Shown: positions 39,020 to 50,057, counted from the stretch's first letter. The stretch is 64,000 nt of DNA from Parerythrobacter lacustris (GCF_024626475.1 NZ_JANKHH010000004.1:310001-374000), one strand, 5' to 3'. Notes: generated by a model not told the origin, from the letters alone. Numbers and translations: made by a program.

Positions 39020-39176
39020 GGTCAGGACCTATAAGTCGCGCAGGGATTTGACCAATTGGCCCCGTTGCAGCGTCGCAGAAGCTTGAAAATGCGCCGCATT
39101 TTCTGCGCTCCCGCTCCTCGCTACAGGGCCAATTGCTTCAAACCACGCTCTGCGCGACTAATAGGTCCTGACCCTA
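39017..39176. mobile_element. 160-bp snap-back inverted repeat (MITE-like)
   Basis: The 27-bp outer arms 39017-39043 and 39150-39176 match in inverted orientation at 26 of 27 positions; they begin TAGGGTCAGGACCTAT and end AGTCGCGCAG. A second inner match is AATTGGCCC (39054-39062) with GGGCCAATT (39126-39134), and the apex pairs CGCAGAA with TTCTGCG and AAAATGC with GCATTTT. It encodes nothing. Both convergent genes end inside the arms (TAG on each strand), so it probably also acts as a bidirectional terminator. Confidence 0.75.
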
Positions 39177-40247
39177 GGCCGGGTTCGACAGTCCTTTCAG
39201 GCCCAGCGGCGCATAGTCGCCGATGGCGAGCTGCTCGAACACGCCCATCCCTTGCTCGCCGCTGTCGCTGGTGACGCGGCACAGCATCTGTACGTGGAGA
39301 TGGTCGGGGCGGACCGGATCGACGCTGGCAAGGTCGATCTCCTCGCGTTCTACCTCCAGCGTACCGTGGTCGAGCCCGTGGTTCCATTTGGGCGAGGTAT
39401 ATCCCAGCCCGCGCATCTGGAACCGGCCTACCGGTTCGAAGGCGAAGCTCTCGCCGCCCATCTTGAGGGTCCCACCGGCGGGCCAGCGAGTGCCGGGATC
39501 CAGTGGTGTCTCCATCTCGGGTTCGTGGAAGTCGGTGAAGGCTTCCGGCCCGTTCCCATCGGGTGCAACCACCCCGCGCGTGTTCCAGGGTGTGCCGTCG
39601 GCATGGGCGTTGAGGTGATAGAACAGGCTCCGGCTCGGCAGGTTGACCGGGGTCCATTGCCAGAAGAACTGCGGTACGGCCGAGCCGTTATTGAACTGTG
39701 GATCGCTCGCACCCACCGGCCGCACGCCCCAGCTGCGGTCCCGCGTCCCGGCGGTCCCGGCGACCAGCGCCTTGCGCTTGCCGTCGACTTCGATCCAGCC
39801 CTCGTAGTGGCCGTTCTGGGTTAGCCTTGTGTAGTCCATCACCGTGCGCGGGCCGATCCGCCAGACGAAGCGCGGTTCCTCGATCGGGAAGGCGCGGCCG
39901 GTGAAGGTGATGTCGGCAGCCAGCCCTTCCCCTTCCACGATCACACGCAGCTTGTGGAGCGGCTCGACGATCTCGATCCGCACCGGGCCGCAAGTCAAAT
40001 CCATTCGCTCCATCCCCAGCTTGCGGCTGGCATGGAGACAGTGCTGGATACCGTCGCGCACGACACAGAAGTGAGCATCGGCGACGTCGAGATGGGGGTA
40101 GACCCCAAAGGCCACGGCAAAGAAATCCTCGCCATCGGGACCGTAGCCGTTGAAGAAATAGCGGTCGTAGAAATTGCGGTCGGTGCCCGAATAGGCGACC
40201 GGTTCGGGCGTCTGGTGGATAGGAAAATCATCGCCTTTTGTAAGCAT
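39174..40247 (-). CDS. Uncharacterised protein, beta-rich, linked to an APH-fold gene
   Basis: A 357-residue protein without signal peptide. It has many short beta-type stretches and conserved-looking motifs GYGPDGEDFFAVAFGVYPHL, GTRDRSWGVRPVG and FFWQWTPVNLPSRSLFYHLN. I recognise the pattern as one found next to aminoglycoside-phosphotransferase-like genes in sphingomonads and actinobacteria, in contexts of steroid or aromatic degradation, but I cannot name a reaction. ATG 40247 has GGAGGT upstream. It follows the APH gene by 52 bases on the same strand. The stop lies in the right arm of the 39017-39176 repeat. Confidence 0.75.
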   Translation of the reverse strand: MLTKGDDFPIHQTPEPVAYSGTDRNFYDRYFFNGYGPDGEDFFAVAFGVYPHLDVADAHFCVVRDGIQHCLHASRKLGMERMDLTCGPVRIEIVEPLHKLRVIVEGEGLAADITFTGRAFPIEEPRFVWRIGPRTVMDYTRLTQNGHYEGWIEVDGKRKALVAGTAGTRDRSWGVRPVGASDPQFNNGSAVPQFFWQWTPVNLPSRSLFYHLNAHADGTPWNTRGVVAPDGNGPEAFTDFHEPEMETPLDPGTRWPAGGTLKMGGESFAFEPVGRFQMRGLGYTSPKWNHGLDHGTLEVEREEIDLASVDPVRPDHLHVQMLCRVTSDSGEQGMGVFEQLAIGDYAPLGLKGLSNPA

Positions 40248-40256
40248 CTTTACCTC

Positions 40257-40281
40257 CGATTGTCCTGAGCCTGTCGAAGGG
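40257..40281. repeat. Dispersed repeat of the CTTCGACAGGCTCAGGAC type
   Basis: The plus strand reads GATTGTCCTGAGCCTGTCGA then AGGG; its reverse complement CCCTTCGACAGGCTCAGGAC is a short sequence very common in intergenic regions of proteobacteria, especially sphingomonads. Here it sits between the APH gene and its downstream partner. Confidence 0.5.
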
Positions 40282-40299
40282 CGCCCCTGGTCAGCACCA

Positions 40300-41361
40300 T
40301 CAACTCTCTCCTTTGAGTGCGCCGAGGCTGTCGTGTGCGAGGGCCAGTGCGCAGGCACCGCGCGCCATCGACAGGAAATTGGCATCGCCGCGCCCGTTTC
40401 GTTCGACGAAGGCAGCGCTGAATACGGCCGTGGTAACCCCATGCAGCGCGCCAAGGCGGTAATCGTCCCAGATTTCGCCACGGCTGAGCTTCACGCCGCG
40501 CGCGGCCATTTCGGACAACCACAGGTCGATCAGCCGGTCCTCGTGCGCGCGGCGCAGTTCATCGCCGATCCCGCAACCGAGGAAATAGCCGACATCGGTC
40601 ATCGGATTGCCGATGGTGACGGTCTGCCAGTCGAGCACGGCGATGGGCTCCGCCCCGCCCTTGATATCGAACAGCATGTTGTCGAGCCGGAAGTCGCCGT
40701 GGACGAGGCTGATCGGTGCCGGCGGATCACGTGTAAAAACCGTCGCGCTGTGCTCTGCCACCGCCTCGCACAACTGCATGAACTCGGGCTCGAGCGTGTC
40801 GGCATAGCGCTCGCGCCACACCGCCTGTGCCTGCGGATAGAGCGCGCGGATCTGGGCCGAGACTTCGGGCTTGGTCGCCAGCCATTCGGTGTCGAGAATC
40901 GCCCGGTTGTGCCAGCTCGGCGCATGAATTCCCGCTGCTTGCCGGATCGCCGCCTCGGCATCGGCAAGGTCGCAACCGGCGATCTGGTTCCCGCCGCGGC
41001 ACGGACCAAGGTCCTCGAACAGCAGGATGAACTCACCGCCATCCTCGGCAAGGCCGGAATAAAGGACCTGAGGCACCCGCGCATCGAGCAGCGGGGCGAT
41101 GTCACGGTAGAACGTCACCTCTTTGGCGTAGAGTCCGAAAATCGCGGCAGTAGAGCGGCTCGTATCGTTGGCGGCGGGAAACTTGCCCGCAAGGGTCGGC
41201 GCACCCAGGGCGTCTGCATAGTCGACATGAAACCGGACGCTGTCACCGACCTGACCGGTGCCGATCGGCTCCCACCGGATCGATTCCACTGCCACCCCAA
41301 GCACATCGCCCAGCCATTTCTTCGTCACACCGTCGGGGTGCGACGGAAAACCATCCCCCAT
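40300..41361 (-). CDS. Aminoglycoside-phosphotransferase-fold (APH/ChoK-like) kinase
   Basis: A 353-residue small-molecule kinase of the APH superfamily. The Brenner motif ISLVHGDFRLDNMLFD (catalytic Asp, Asn) and the Mg-binding Asp in IAVLDWQTVTIGNP are intact; GEFILLFEDLGPCRGG is the hinge segment. Related proteins phosphorylate choline, homoserine or hydroxylated acyl/steroid compounds; resistance to aminoglycosides should not be inferred. ATG 41361 with GGGAGAAGAGG upstream is chosen over the TTG/GTG codons before it. First gene of a two-gene unit with the uncharacterised protein. Confidence 0.88.
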   Translation of the reverse strand: MGDGFPSHPDGVTKKWLGDVLGVAVESIRWEPIGTGQVGDSVRFHVDYADALGAPTLAGKFPAANDTSRSTAAIFGLYAKEVTFYRDIAPLLDARVPQVLYSGLAEDGGEFILLFEDLGPCRGGNQIAGCDLADAEAAIRQAAGIHAPSWHNRAILDTEWLATKPEVSAQIRALYPQAQAVWRERYADTLEPEFMQLCEAVAEHSATVFTRDPPAPISLVHGDFRLDNMLFDIKGGAEPIAVLDWQTVTIGNPMTDVGYFLGCGIGDELRRAHEDRLIDLWLSEMAARGVKLSRGEIWDDYRLGALHGVTTAVFSAAFVERNGRGDANFLSMARGACALALAHDSLGALKGES

Positions 41362-41411
41362 CCTCTTCTCCCTTGCGGGAACATTAGGTGGGCTGACCCG
41401 CTCTAGCAATC

Positions 41412-41675
41412 ATGAACGGACCGCTCGAATGGATCGCCGCCGTCGGCGCAATGATTGCCGCCGCGATGATTGCCTTCGATCTGGGCCGACGCGCGACAGC
41501 GTGGGGCTTCGTGCTGTTCTGTGCTGTGTCGGTGATCTGGATCGTGGCGGGCGCATTGAAGGGTGCCACACCGATCGTCGCGATGAACGCGATCCTGCTG
41601 CTGATCAATCTGTGGGGGGTGTACCAGTACTGGGTGCACCCAAAAAATCGCCGCGATGAGAAAACCGGCAACTGA
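41412..41675 (+). CDS. Small membrane protein
   Basis: An 87-residue protein with three hydrophobic stretches (about 6-22, 30-46, 54-72; for example MNAILLLINLWGVYQYWVHP). The pattern matches small sphingomonad membrane proteins of unknown role. Divergent from the APH gene, with 50 bases between starts. Confidence 0.7.
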   Translation: MNGPLEWIAAVGAMIAAAMIAFDLGRRATAWGFVLFCAVSVIWIVAGALKGATPIVAMNAILLLINLWGVYQYWVHPKNRRDEKTGN

Positions 41676-42135
41676 TCCCTGTGGACGTGGTCGACGCTCG
41701 CACTGCCTGTTCTCGCCAACCGAGAAAGTCCTGGCTCCGCCATATCTCGCGTATCGGCTAGAGAAGCCCGGCATCTCTCCATTTCGGAGCAGGTTGTCAG
41801 GCAGCAGGAAGATTATTAATAATCAGTGCCTTAGACGAAACCAGCATCTCGCCATCTTCCGGAAAAAGCAGTCTAGCGGGCGAAGTCAGTCCAAGATGGA
41901 CCAGATAAGCCGCCGCCTTCCGGATGCATGGGCTAAGTATTGCTACCTATTAGCCGTGCAACAAATACGCTTGTTGAACGACGTTTGCCAGCTTTGGCCC
42001 TTCGACGCAAATAATGAACAGACCAATGATAATGTCCTCGCCGATTTTCCCACGTATGCTTTTGCTGTTTGCCGATAGCCGCTCGCCATTTGGGGCTGTC
42101 GCGCAGCGCACAGCACATATTTCGTTTCGAGCCAG
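41676..42135. other. Non-coding interval, A/T-richer than neighbours
   Basis: No convincing gene on either strand. Composition drops in G+C over about 41800-42070. It contains a perfect 14-bp palindrome GATTATTAATAATC (41811-41824). It may be remnant or regulatory DNA for the MarR-like gene. Confidence 0.5.
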
Positions 42136-42495
42136 TTGAAACCTCCGCAAGGCTTAAACTTGGAGGACCAGTCACCTGTATCGGCCGAAACCCACTACCG
42201 TTTGCGGCGGCGGCGCGACAGAGTGTTCGGCATGCCGGATCTGTTCGGAGAACCTGCATGGGACGTCCTGCTAGATCTGTACCTCGCGCATCTCGATCAG
42301 CGGGCGGTATCTGTTTCAAGCGCGTGCATTGCGGCATGCGTTCCCCCGACCACTGGCTTGCGCTACCTCATCCGGCTCGAGCGCAACGGCCTGCTCAGCC
42401 GCAAGCCGGACCCGACCGACAACCGCCGCGTACTCGTGTCACTGACCGCGATCGCGGTCGAGCTTGTCGAACGGACACTGGTCGGCGAAACCTGA
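42136..42495 (+). CDS. MarR-like winged-helix regulator
   Basis: About 119 residues. RRRRDRVFGMPDLFGEPAWD VLLDLYLAHLDQ, VSVSSACIAACVPPTTGLRY and IRLERNGLLSRKPDPTDNRR VLVSLT form the recognition helix and wing of a MarR-type domain, as in the sphingomonad family with a basic N-terminus. The start is uncertain: TTG 42136 gives the full N-terminus, while ATG 42232 would remove part of the first helix. Convergent with eno, 23 bases away. Target unknown. Confidence 0.72.
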   Translation: MKPPQGLNLEDQSPVSAETHYRLRRRRDRVFGMPDLFGEPAWDVLLDLYLAHLDQRAVSVSSACIAACVPPTTGLRYLIRLERNGLLSRKPDPTDNRRVLVSLTAIAVELVERTLVGET

Positions 42496-42518
42496 AAATC
42501 GCACCGACCGTGAACCGG

Positions 42519-43901
<1,383 letters not shown>

Positions 43902-43971
43902 TCATTAACCGGATGGAATAGGTTTTCATCGCTTCCATCCCTTCGAGTTTAAGCGCAAAAAGGATATCATC

Positions 43972-44502
43972 ATGGCTGAAGCAACCACATCGAAATCCAA
44001 AACCGCCAAGAAGACGGCAGTCAAACCCGCATCGCCCCCGGCCAACGGGTCGGCGGAGGCCAAGACCCGCTTCAACGCGGCGCTCGAGGAAGCCAAGGCC
44101 GGTGCAGCTGCGCTGAAGACCGAGGCTGCCGACCGGGCGATGGCCTATCGCGATCAGGCAAAGGGCAAATCGCAGGATTGGGCTGCCGACGCTAAGACCA
44201 AGGCTGGTGAACTCGCGGTCGAAGGCAAAACCAAGGCCAGCGACGCAATCGCCTCGCTCGGCAAGGTTGTGGCCGACAACGCGGTGACCATCGACGAGCG
44301 TTTCGGCGAGAAGTACGGCGACTACGCTCGCAAGGCATCGCGCGGCCTGCAGGAAACTTCGGCCAAGCTTGATGCAAAGGGCATCGACGAACTTGGTGAA
44401 GACGCGCGCGAATTCGTCCGCAAGAGCCCGGGTACCGCAATCGGAATTGCCGCAGTTGCCGGGTTCCTGCTGGCGAGACTGTTCGGCGGCCGTCGCGGCT
44501 GA
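43972..44502 (+). CDS. ElaB/DUF883-like membrane-anchored stress protein
   Basis: A 176-residue Ala/Lys-rich protein. A basic disordered N-terminus (KSKTAKKTAVKPASPPANG) precedes long amphipathic helices (AKTRFNAALEEAKAGAAALK) and a C-terminal tail anchor KSPGTAIGIAAVAGFLLARL FGGRRG, the hallmark of ElaB/YqjD/DUF883 proteins, which in E. coli are stress-induced and bind ribosomes at the membrane. First gene behind the EcfG-type promoter. Function here inferred from the family. Confidence 0.85.
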   Translation: MAEATTSKSKTAKKTAVKPASPPANGSAEAKTRFNAALEEAKAGAAALKTEAADRAMAYRDQAKGKSQDWAADAKTKAGELAVEGKTKASDAIASLGKVVADNAVTIDERFGEKYGDYARKASRGLQETSAKLDAKGIDELGEDAREFVRKSPGTAIGIAAVAGFLLARLFGGRRG

Positions 44503-44521
44503 TCGAACAGGCCAGCAGGGG

Positions 44522-44923
44522 ATGCTCGACGGAAACGCGCAAACTGCCGACGATGCAGCAGGGGAGAGGGTGAGCGAAGAAGGCGATGCTCATCGTTCCC
44601 TTGCCGAAGATTTCGAAGCGCTCTTCGATGACGGTAAGACTTACGCCGAGGCGGAGTTTGCGTATCAGAAGACCCGCGCACGTCTGGCGGGTTCGTATGC
44701 CAAGTCTGGATTGATCTACGGCATATTGGCGTTGTTCCTAATCCACATGGTTCTGATCGGTCTTACGGTCGGTGCTATACTTGTGCTCGCACCCTTGACC
44801 GGACCGCTGATCGCAACTGCTATCGTGACCGGCGTATTGCTGACCGCCGTCGTCGCCTTGGCGCTTTTGGCAAAGGCGCGCTTCGGAGATATCGGTGCCG
44901 TGTTCGGAGGGCGCGAGCGATGA
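44522..44923 (+). CDS. Phage-holin-family-like membrane protein (YqjE type)
   Basis: A 133-residue protein: a charged N-terminal half (DAHRSLAEDFEALFDDGKTY) and two TM helices (about 57-80 and 86-110; LTGPLIATAIVTGVLLTAVV). This is the Actinobacterial Holin-X/YqjE-like group that accompanies DUF883 genes; it is not evidence of a prophage. 19 bases after the preceding gene and overlapping the next by ATGA. Confidence 0.82.
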   Translation: MLDGNAQTADDAAGERVSEEGDAHRSLAEDFEALFDDGKTYAEAEFAYQKTRARLAGSYAKSGLIYGILALFLIHMVLIGLTVGAILVLAPLTGPLIATAIVTGVLLTAVVALALLAKARFGDIGAVFGGRER

Positions 44924-45258
44924 GCCTCTCGCTGGAACGCCAATTCGCTCAGGATCGCGCCCTGCGCGATGCCGCATTTGCCCTCCTGAAGGCCGATGTG
45001 AGCCACCTTCGAACAGATATCAGTGCCGAGGGGCTCATGTCTCGATTTGCTGGCCGGATGAGCGAAGGCGCGATTGATGTCTACGAGGATGCGGCCGAGA
45101 TCGCCGAGAATAACCGCGGTCTATTGGTGGCCTTGATCGCTGCCCTGGTGCTGTGGTTCGCGCGCGAGCCAATTCTGAGTCTGCTCGGCGAAGACGACGA
45201 AGACGACGATCACGAGACGGGGGCCCAACCGCAAGAATACGATGGAGAATTGATGTGA
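44920..45258 (+). CDS. Single-pass membrane protein of the stress operon
   Basis: A 112-residue protein with an amphipathic N-terminal helix (SLERQFAQDRALRDAAFALL), one TM segment (about 67-84, LLVALIAALVLWFAREPILS) and an acidic C-terminal tail (GEDDEDDDHETGAQPQ). It occupies the place of DUF3618-like proteins in related operons. Overlaps both neighbours (ATGA and GTGA). Function unknown. Confidence 0.78.
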   Translation: MSLSLERQFAQDRALRDAAFALLKADVSHLRTDISAEGLMSRFAGRMSEGAIDVYEDAAEIAENNRGLLVALIAALVLWFAREPILSLLGEDDEDDDHETGAQPQEYDGELM

Positions 45259-45746
45259 CCGACCAAGCCAAACGAGACGAATTGCGGGCCAAGATCGAAG
45301 CCGGCGAGCAGCGCAATGCCGATCGCACGATGGGCGATTATGCACGCGATGCGAGCGAGAAGGCCACCGCCTTCGTCAAGGAGCACCCGCTGGCTGCGGT
45401 CGCCGGAGTTGCGGCGGTCGGGCTCGCGATCGGCGCCATGACACGCCCCGGTCGACGTGCCGCTCGAACCGCCGGCCGTAAGACGAGCGCATTCGCATCC
45501 TATGCTGCCGAGTTGGGTATGGCATATGCCAGCGGATTGTTCGATGCAGCAAGCGGTGCGGCCAAATCCGGCGGCGAGAAGCTGGAGGATTTCGGCGAGG
45601 ATATGGCGCACAAGGCACGCAGCGCGCGGCGCACGGCTTCCCATTCCGCAGGCGATGCGGCGGACAATCTGCGTGTCATCGGGCGCAAGGCTGCGCGCCA
45701 GGCGGGTCGCACGCTCCGCGACGCGCGTTCCCGCATCGGAAAGTAG
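45255..45746 (+). CDS. DUF883-like helical protein, last gene of the stress operon
   Basis: A 163-residue protein with a DUF883-type anchor in the middle (VKEHPLAAVAGVAAVGLAIG AMTRP) and a long basic, Ala-rich C-terminus (RKAARQAGRTLRDARSRIG). A second ElaB/YqjD-like member of the same operon. GTG start inside the previous stop. A strong terminator follows 27 bases after the stop. Confidence 0.8.
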   Translation: MTDQAKRDELRAKIEAGEQRNADRTMGDYARDASEKATAFVKEHPLAAVAGVAAVGLAIGAMTRPGRRAARTAGRKTSAFASYAAELGMAYASGLFDAASGAAKSGGEKLEDFGEDMAHKARSARRTASHSAGDAADNLRVIGRKAARQAGRTLRDARSRIGK

Positions 45747-45772
45747 CTGCGCAGCATTGCGGCGGTTGAAAG

Positions 45773-45803
45773 CGGCGCGCGGGCTTGCCCGTTGCGCCGT
45801 TTT
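45773..45803 (+). terminator. Intrinsic terminator of the stress operon
   Basis: CGGCGC-G-CGGGC (45773-45784), TT, GCCCG-TT-GCGCCG (45787-45799), followed by TTTTC. The stem has 11 paired bases with a small internal bulge. Confidence 0.85.
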
Positions 45804-45853
45804 CGCTATGTGCGCGCCACATTCCTCTCCTCGACACAAGGCACGCAAATTCC

Positions 45854-46084
45854 ATGTCCGAAACCCCGTCCGTCCAGAACCTGTTCCTCGTGATGGGAGG
45901 TCGCGTCACCGACCCCCGCTCACATCATTTCCAGGACCCGGAGAGCATCCACGTGGTCGGCGTCTTCAGCGAATATGACGATGCCGTCGAGGCATGGCGA
46001 GGCAATGCGCAGCGCACGGTCGACGATGCCGAAATGAAATACGTCGTCGTTCCGGTGCACGAGCTGCTGACCCCGGAAGCTTGA
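45854..46084 (+). CDS. DUF4170 domain protein
   Basis: A 76-residue cytoplasmic protein: QNLFLVMGGRVTDPRSHHFQ, ESIHVVGVFSEYDDAVEAWR and QRTVDDAEMKYVVVPVHELL match the small conserved alphaproteobacterial DUF4170 family. Function unknown. It lies between the stress operon terminator and the greA terminator, so it should have its own promoter in 45804-45853. Confidence 0.85.
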   Translation: MSETPSVQNLFLVMGGRVTDPRSHHFQDPESIHVVGVFSEYDDAVEAWRGNAQRTVDDAEMKYVVVPVHELLTPEA

Positions 46085-46107
46085 CGCTCTGCGCAGGGTC
46101 AAAGCGA

Positions 46108-46133
46108 AAGGGCGGCCCCGCCGGACCGCCCTT
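46108..46133 (-). terminator. Intrinsic terminator after greA
   Basis: On the minus strand AAGGGCGG (46133-46126) pairs with CCGCCCTT (46115-46108) around a 10-base loop, followed by TCGCTTTG. It sits between the convergent DUF4170 gene and greA and may stop both. Confidence 0.6.
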
Positions 46134-46159
46134 CGTCAGACTTGCGCTGGGCGCGCCGG

Positions 46160-46627
46160 TCAGATGAACTCGATCTTCTCGATCAGGTAGAACCGGTCGC
46201 CCGAAGGCACGGTCACTTCGACTTCCTCGTCGACCTTCTTGCCGATCAACGCCTTGGCGATCGGGGAGTTGTAGGAGATCCGGCCCTTGTTCGCATCGGC
46301 CTCGGTCTGGCCGACGATCTGGTAGCGGATCGGCTTGTCATCCTCGTCGAGCAAAGTCACCGTCGCGCCGAACACGACCTTGTCGCCCGATAGCGTCGCG
46401 GGATCGATGATCTGCGCCCGGCTCACCTTGTCTTCCAACTCGGCGATCTGCGCCTCGACGTGGCCCTGGCGTTCCTTGGCCGCATGGTATTCCGCGTTTT
46501 CCGACAGGTCGCCGTGCGCACGCGCTTCCTCGATCGCGTCGACGATCTTCGGGCGTTCGGCCCGCAGCACCTTGAGGTCCGCCGTGAGCTTCTCGTAGCC
46601 CTCGGCCAGCATCGGCACCTTTTCCAT
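46160..46627 (-). CDS. greA: Transcription elongation factor GreA
   Basis: A 155-residue factor that enters the RNA polymerase secondary channel and stimulates cleavage of backtracked RNA. The N-terminal coiled coil has the tip acidic residues in [20 protein letters not shown]; the C-terminal FKBP-like domain includes [20 protein letters not shown] and [21 protein letters not shown] 46627 is chosen by the family N-terminus [14 protein letters not shown]. It follows carB by about 100 bases on the same strand, a common sphingomonad order. Confidence 0.96.
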   Translation of the reverse strand: MEKVPMLAEGYEKLTADLKVLRAERPKIVDAIEEARAHGDLSENAEYHAAKERQGHVEAQIAELEDKVSRAQIIDPATLSGDKVVFGATVTLLDEDDKPIRYQIVGQTEADANKGRISYNSPIAKALIGKKVDEEVEVTVPSGDRFYLIEKIEFI

Positions 46628-46726
46628 AACGCTCTTCTTCTTTCTCGTTGCCCCGCCTCGCGACAATTCCTGGCCCGGCCGCTTCCACAGATGCGGCCAC
46701 AAGTGCGTCCGGTTGTCGGGAGGATT

Positions 46727-49700
46727 TCAGTTGGAGCTATAATAGTCCTGCATCGACCGCACTTCAAGCTGGCTCGGTTCGACCGTCCGGATCGCCTCGG
46801 CCGCTGCGCGCGATGCCGCCGCCGTGGTATAATAGGGAATCTTCATTTCCAGCGCCGTGGCACGGATCGATTTCGAGTCGACCAGCGACTGCCAGCCTTC
46901 GGTGGTGTTGAACACCAGGTCGATCTCCCCGTCGATCATCCGGTCGACGATATTCGGCTGCCCCTCGGCGACCTTGTTGACTCGCTCGACCGGCAGGCCC
47001 TGTTCGGCAAGATAGCGCTGCGTACCGTCGGTGGCGATGATCTCGAAGCCCATTTCGACCAGCGTTCGCACGGCAGGCACGATTGGCGCCTTGTCGCTCT
47101 CCTTCACCGAGACGAACACCCGCCCCTTGCGCGGCAGCCGGACCCCGGCACCCAGCTGCGACTTGAGGAAGGCGGCCGGAAAATCCCGGTCGATCCCCAT
47201 GACTTCGCCGGTCGAACGCATTTCCGGGGTCAGCACAGGGTCTGCGCCGGGGAAGCGATTGAACGGGAACACAGCCTCCTTCACTGCCATGTAGTCAATG
47301 TCGCGCTTGAACGGAGGGAAGTCGGTCAGCTTTTCGCCCGCCATGACCCGCGCGGCGATCTTGACCACCGGCTGACCGATGGCCTTGGCAACGAATGGCA
47401 CCGTTCGGCTGGCGCGCGGATTGACCTCGATCAGGTAGACTTCCCCGCCCTTGACCGCGAACTGGACATTCATCAGCCCGACGACATCGAGCGCGCGAGC
47501 CAGGACTTCGCCCTGTCGCTCCATTTCGTCGACGATTTCGGCAGGCAGCGAATAGGGAGGTATCGTACAGGCGCTATCTCCGGAGTGGACGCCCGCTTCC
47601 TCGATATGCTGCATCACACCGGCGATGCGCACTTCCTCGCCGTCGGACACCACATCGACATCGCATTCGATCGCATCGCGCAGATACTGGTCGACCAGCA
47701 CCGGGCTGTCGCCCGACACGTTGACCGCGGTCCTGATGTAATCGTCGAGTTGGGCCTCGCTGTCGACGATCTCCATCGCCCGCCCGCCGAGCACGTAGGA
47801 CGGACGCAGCAGCACCGGGTAACCGATCCGCTGCGCCACCGCCGCCGCTTCGTCGCGGCTGTAGGCAATACCGTTCTCCGGCTGTTTGAGCCCGAGCTTG
47901 TTGACCAGCTTGGCGAAGCGTTCGCGGTCTTCGGCCAGGTCGATCGCGTCGGGTGAAGTGCCGAGGATCGGGATGCCCGCGTCCTCCAGCGCCTGCGCCA
48001 GCTTGAGCGGGGTCTGACCGCCGTATTGTACGATCACCCCGACCAACTCGCCATTCTGCTGCTCGACCCGCAGGATCTCGAGCACATCTTCCGCCGTAAG
48101 TGGCTCGAAATAGAGCCGGTCGGAGGTGTCGTAGTCGGTCGAGACGGTTTCCGGGTTGCAGTTGACCATGATGGTCTCGAACCCTGCCTCTTCCAGCGCG
48201 AAGCAGGCATGCACACAGCAGTAATCGAACTCGATCCCCTGCCCGATCCGGTTCGGCCCGCCGCCGAGGATGACGACCTTGCGCCGGTCGCTCGGGTTGG
48301 CCTCGCACTCGGGCTCACCGAAGCTGGGCGCTTCGTAGGTCGAATACATGTAGGGCGTGATCGCCTCGAACTCCGCGGCGCAGCTGTCGATCCGCTTGTA
48401 GACCGGGTGGACACCCAGCTTATGGCGCAATTCGCACACTTCCTTCTCGGACGTCGCCCCCGCCATCGCGCGCAGGGCATCGTGCAGCAGGCCGGAGCGC
48501 CTCGCTTGAGTCTCCGCAAGGCCGCCCGCGACCCCTACCGAGCGCACCGCCAGCGTGGCAAGCCGCTTGTCGGAGAAGCCCATCGCCTTGAGCCGGCGCA
48601 ATTCCGCTGCGGTGTTGGGCAGGCCGTTCTCCCCGATAATGCGCTCTTCGGCGATGATCGCCTCGATCTGGCGCAGGAACCAGGGATCGTAGCCGGTCAG
48701 CCCGTTGATCTCGTCGACCGAGAAGCCTTCGCGCATCGCCTGTGCAACGTGGAGCAGCCGGTCGGGTGTGCGCTTGCTGAGCGCCGCGGTGATCGCATCA
48801 CGGTTAGCGCCTTCCAGCTCGACCACCCGGTTGAAGCCGTCGAGCCCGGTCTCGAGCCCGCGCAGCGCCTTCTGCATCGATTCCTGGAAATTGCGCCCGA
48901 TCGCCATGACCTCGCCGACCGATTTCATCGCGGTGGCAAGCTCGACCTTGGCGCCCTTGAATTTCTCGAACGCGAAACGCGGGATCTTGGTCACGACATA
49001 GTCGATGGTCGGCTCGAAACTGGCCGGGGTCGCGCCGGTGATCTCATTGGTGATCTCGTCGAGCGTGTAGCCGACCGCGAGTTTCGCCGCGACGCGGGCA
49101 ATCGGGAAACCGGTCGCCTTGGACGCCAGCGCGGAGGAACGCGAGACGCGCGGGTTCATCTCGATCACGATCAGGCGGCCATCCTTCGGGTTGACCGCGA
49201 ACTGGACGTTCGACCCGCCGGTCTCGACCCCGATCTCGCGCAGCACAGCGATGCTCGCGTTGCGCATGATCTGGTATTCCTTGTCGGTCAGCGTCAGCGC
49301 CGGGGCGACGGTGATGCTGTCCCCCGTGTGGACCCCCATCGGATCGACGTTCTCGATCGCGCAGATGATGATGCAGTTGTCCTTGCGGTCGCGCACCACC
49401 TCCATCTCGAACTCTTTCCACCCGAGCAGCGATTCCTCGATCAGCACCTCGGTGGTCGGCGAGGCGTCGAGCCCGGTGCGGACGATGTGCTCGAACTCGG
49501 CCTTGTTGTAGGCGATCCCGCCCCCGGTGCCGCCGAGGGTGAAGCTGGGGCGGATGATCGCCGGCAGCCCGGTGGTCTCGAGCACGGCAAAGGCCTGCTC
49601 GACTGTATTCGCCACGCCGCTGCGCGCGCTTTCCAGCCCGATCCTGTCCATCGCCTCGCGGAACCGCTGGCGGTTCTCCGCCTTGTCGATCGCATCGGCA

Positions 49701-50056
49701 TTGGCCCCGATCATCTGGACGCCGAGCCGGTCGAGCGTGCCGTCGTTGTAGAGCGCCAGCGCGGTGTTGAGCGCGGTCTGCCCGCCCATCGTCGGCAGCA
49801 CCGCGTCGGGGCGTTCATTTTCGATGATCTTGGCGACGATCTCTGGGGTGATCGGCTCGATATAGGTCGCGTCGGCGAACTCGGGATCGGTCATGATCGT
49901 CGCCGGGTTGGAGTTGACCAGGACCACCCGATAGCCCTCCTCCTTGAGCGCCTTGATCGCCTGCGTGCCGGAATAGTCGAACTCGCACGCCTGCCCGATG
50001 ATGATCGGACCAGCGCCAATGACGAGGATGGAGGAGATGTCAGTGCGTTTGGGCAT
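46727..50056 (-). CDS. carB: Carbamoyl-phosphate synthase large subunit
   Basis: A 1109-residue enzyme making carbamoyl phosphate from glutamine-derived ammonia, bicarbonate and two ATP for arginine and pyrimidines. It starts [20 protein letters not shown]; the two ATP-grasp halves include [20 protein letters not shown] and [20 protein letters not shown], and the second half restarts [20 protein letters not shown]. The C-terminal MGS-like allosteric domain follows about residue 960. The usual partner carA lies 2.2 kb upstream, separated by accessory DNA, and the first 34 or so codons are duplicated at 50783-50887. Normally the two subunit genes are close together. Confidence 0.97.
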   Translation of the reverse strand: MPKRTDISSILVIGAGPIIIGQACEFDYSGTQAIKALKEEGYRVVLVNSNPATIMTDPEFADATYIEPITPEIVAKIIENERPDAVLPTMGGQTALNTALALYNDGTLDRLGVQMIGANADAIDKAENRQRFREAMDRIGLESARSGVANTVEQAFAVLETTGLPAIIRPSFTLGGTGGGIAYNKAEFEHIVRTGLDASPTTEVLIEESLLGWKEFEMEVVRDRKDNCIIICAIENVDPMGVHTGDSITVAPALTLTDKEYQIMRNASIAVLREIGVETGGSNVQFAVNPKDGRLIVIEMNPRVSRSSALASKATGFPIARVAAKLAVGYTLDEITNEITGATPASFEPTIDYVVTKIPRFAFEKFKGAKVELATAMKSVGEVMAIGRNFQESMQKALRGLETGLDGFNRVVELEGANRDAITAALSKRTPDRLLHVAQAMREGFSVDEINGLTGYDPWFLRQIEAIIAEERIIGENGLPNTAAELRRLKAMGFSDKRLATLAVRSVGVAGGLAETQARRSGLLHDALRAMAGATSEKEVCELRHKLGVHPVYKRIDSCAAEFEAITPYMYSTYEAPSFGEPECEANPSDRRKVVILGGGPNRIGQGIEFDYCCVHACFALEEAGFETIMVNCNPETVSTDYDTSDRLYFEPLTAEDVLEILRVEQQNGELVGVIVQYGGQTPLKLAQALEDAGIPILGTSPDAIDLAEDRERFAKLVNKLGLKQPENGIAYSRDEAAAVAQRIGYPVLLRPSYVLGGRAMEIVDSEAQLDDYIRTAVNVSGDSPVLVDQYLRDAIECDVDVVSDGEEVRIAGVMQHIEEAGVHSGDSACTIPPYSLPAEIVDEMERQGEVLARALDVVGLMNVQFAVKGGEVYLIEVNPRASRTVPFVAKAIGQPVVKIAARVMAGEKLTDFPPFKRDIDYMAVKEAVFPFNRFPGADPVLTPEMRSTGEVMGIDRDFPAAFLKSQLGAGVRLPRKGRVFVSVKESDKAPIVPAVRTLVEMGFEIIATDGTQRYLAEQGLPVERVNKVAEGQPNIVDRMIDGEIDLVFNTTEGWQSLVDSKSIRATALEMKIPYYTTAAASRAAAEAIRTVEPSQLEVRSMQDYYSSN

Positions 50057-50057
50057 T
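49951..50057. repeat. 107-bp direct repeat, copy 1 (true carB 5' end)
   Basis: This is the native carB start region. It matches 50783-50889 at 104 of 107 positions with a constant offset of 832. The two copies flank the toxin-antitoxin module. Confidence 0.95.

Noticed and set aside
40300-41361. Aminoglycoside resistance gene
   Set aside because: Only the broad APH kinase fold is present. The neighbour is a metabolic-type protein and there is no mobile context; a metabolic kinase is more likely.
41656-42078. A 140-codon plus-strand frame in the 41.7-42.1 kb gap
   Set aside because: It overlaps the end of a better gene, lacks a ribosome site and family-like motifs, and its composition is that of non-coding DNA here.
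44522-44923. Holin-like protein as a sign of a prophage
   Set aside because: The Holin-X/YqjE-like family is a chromosomal stress-associated family next to DUF883 genes; no phage structural, lysis or integrase gene is nearby.
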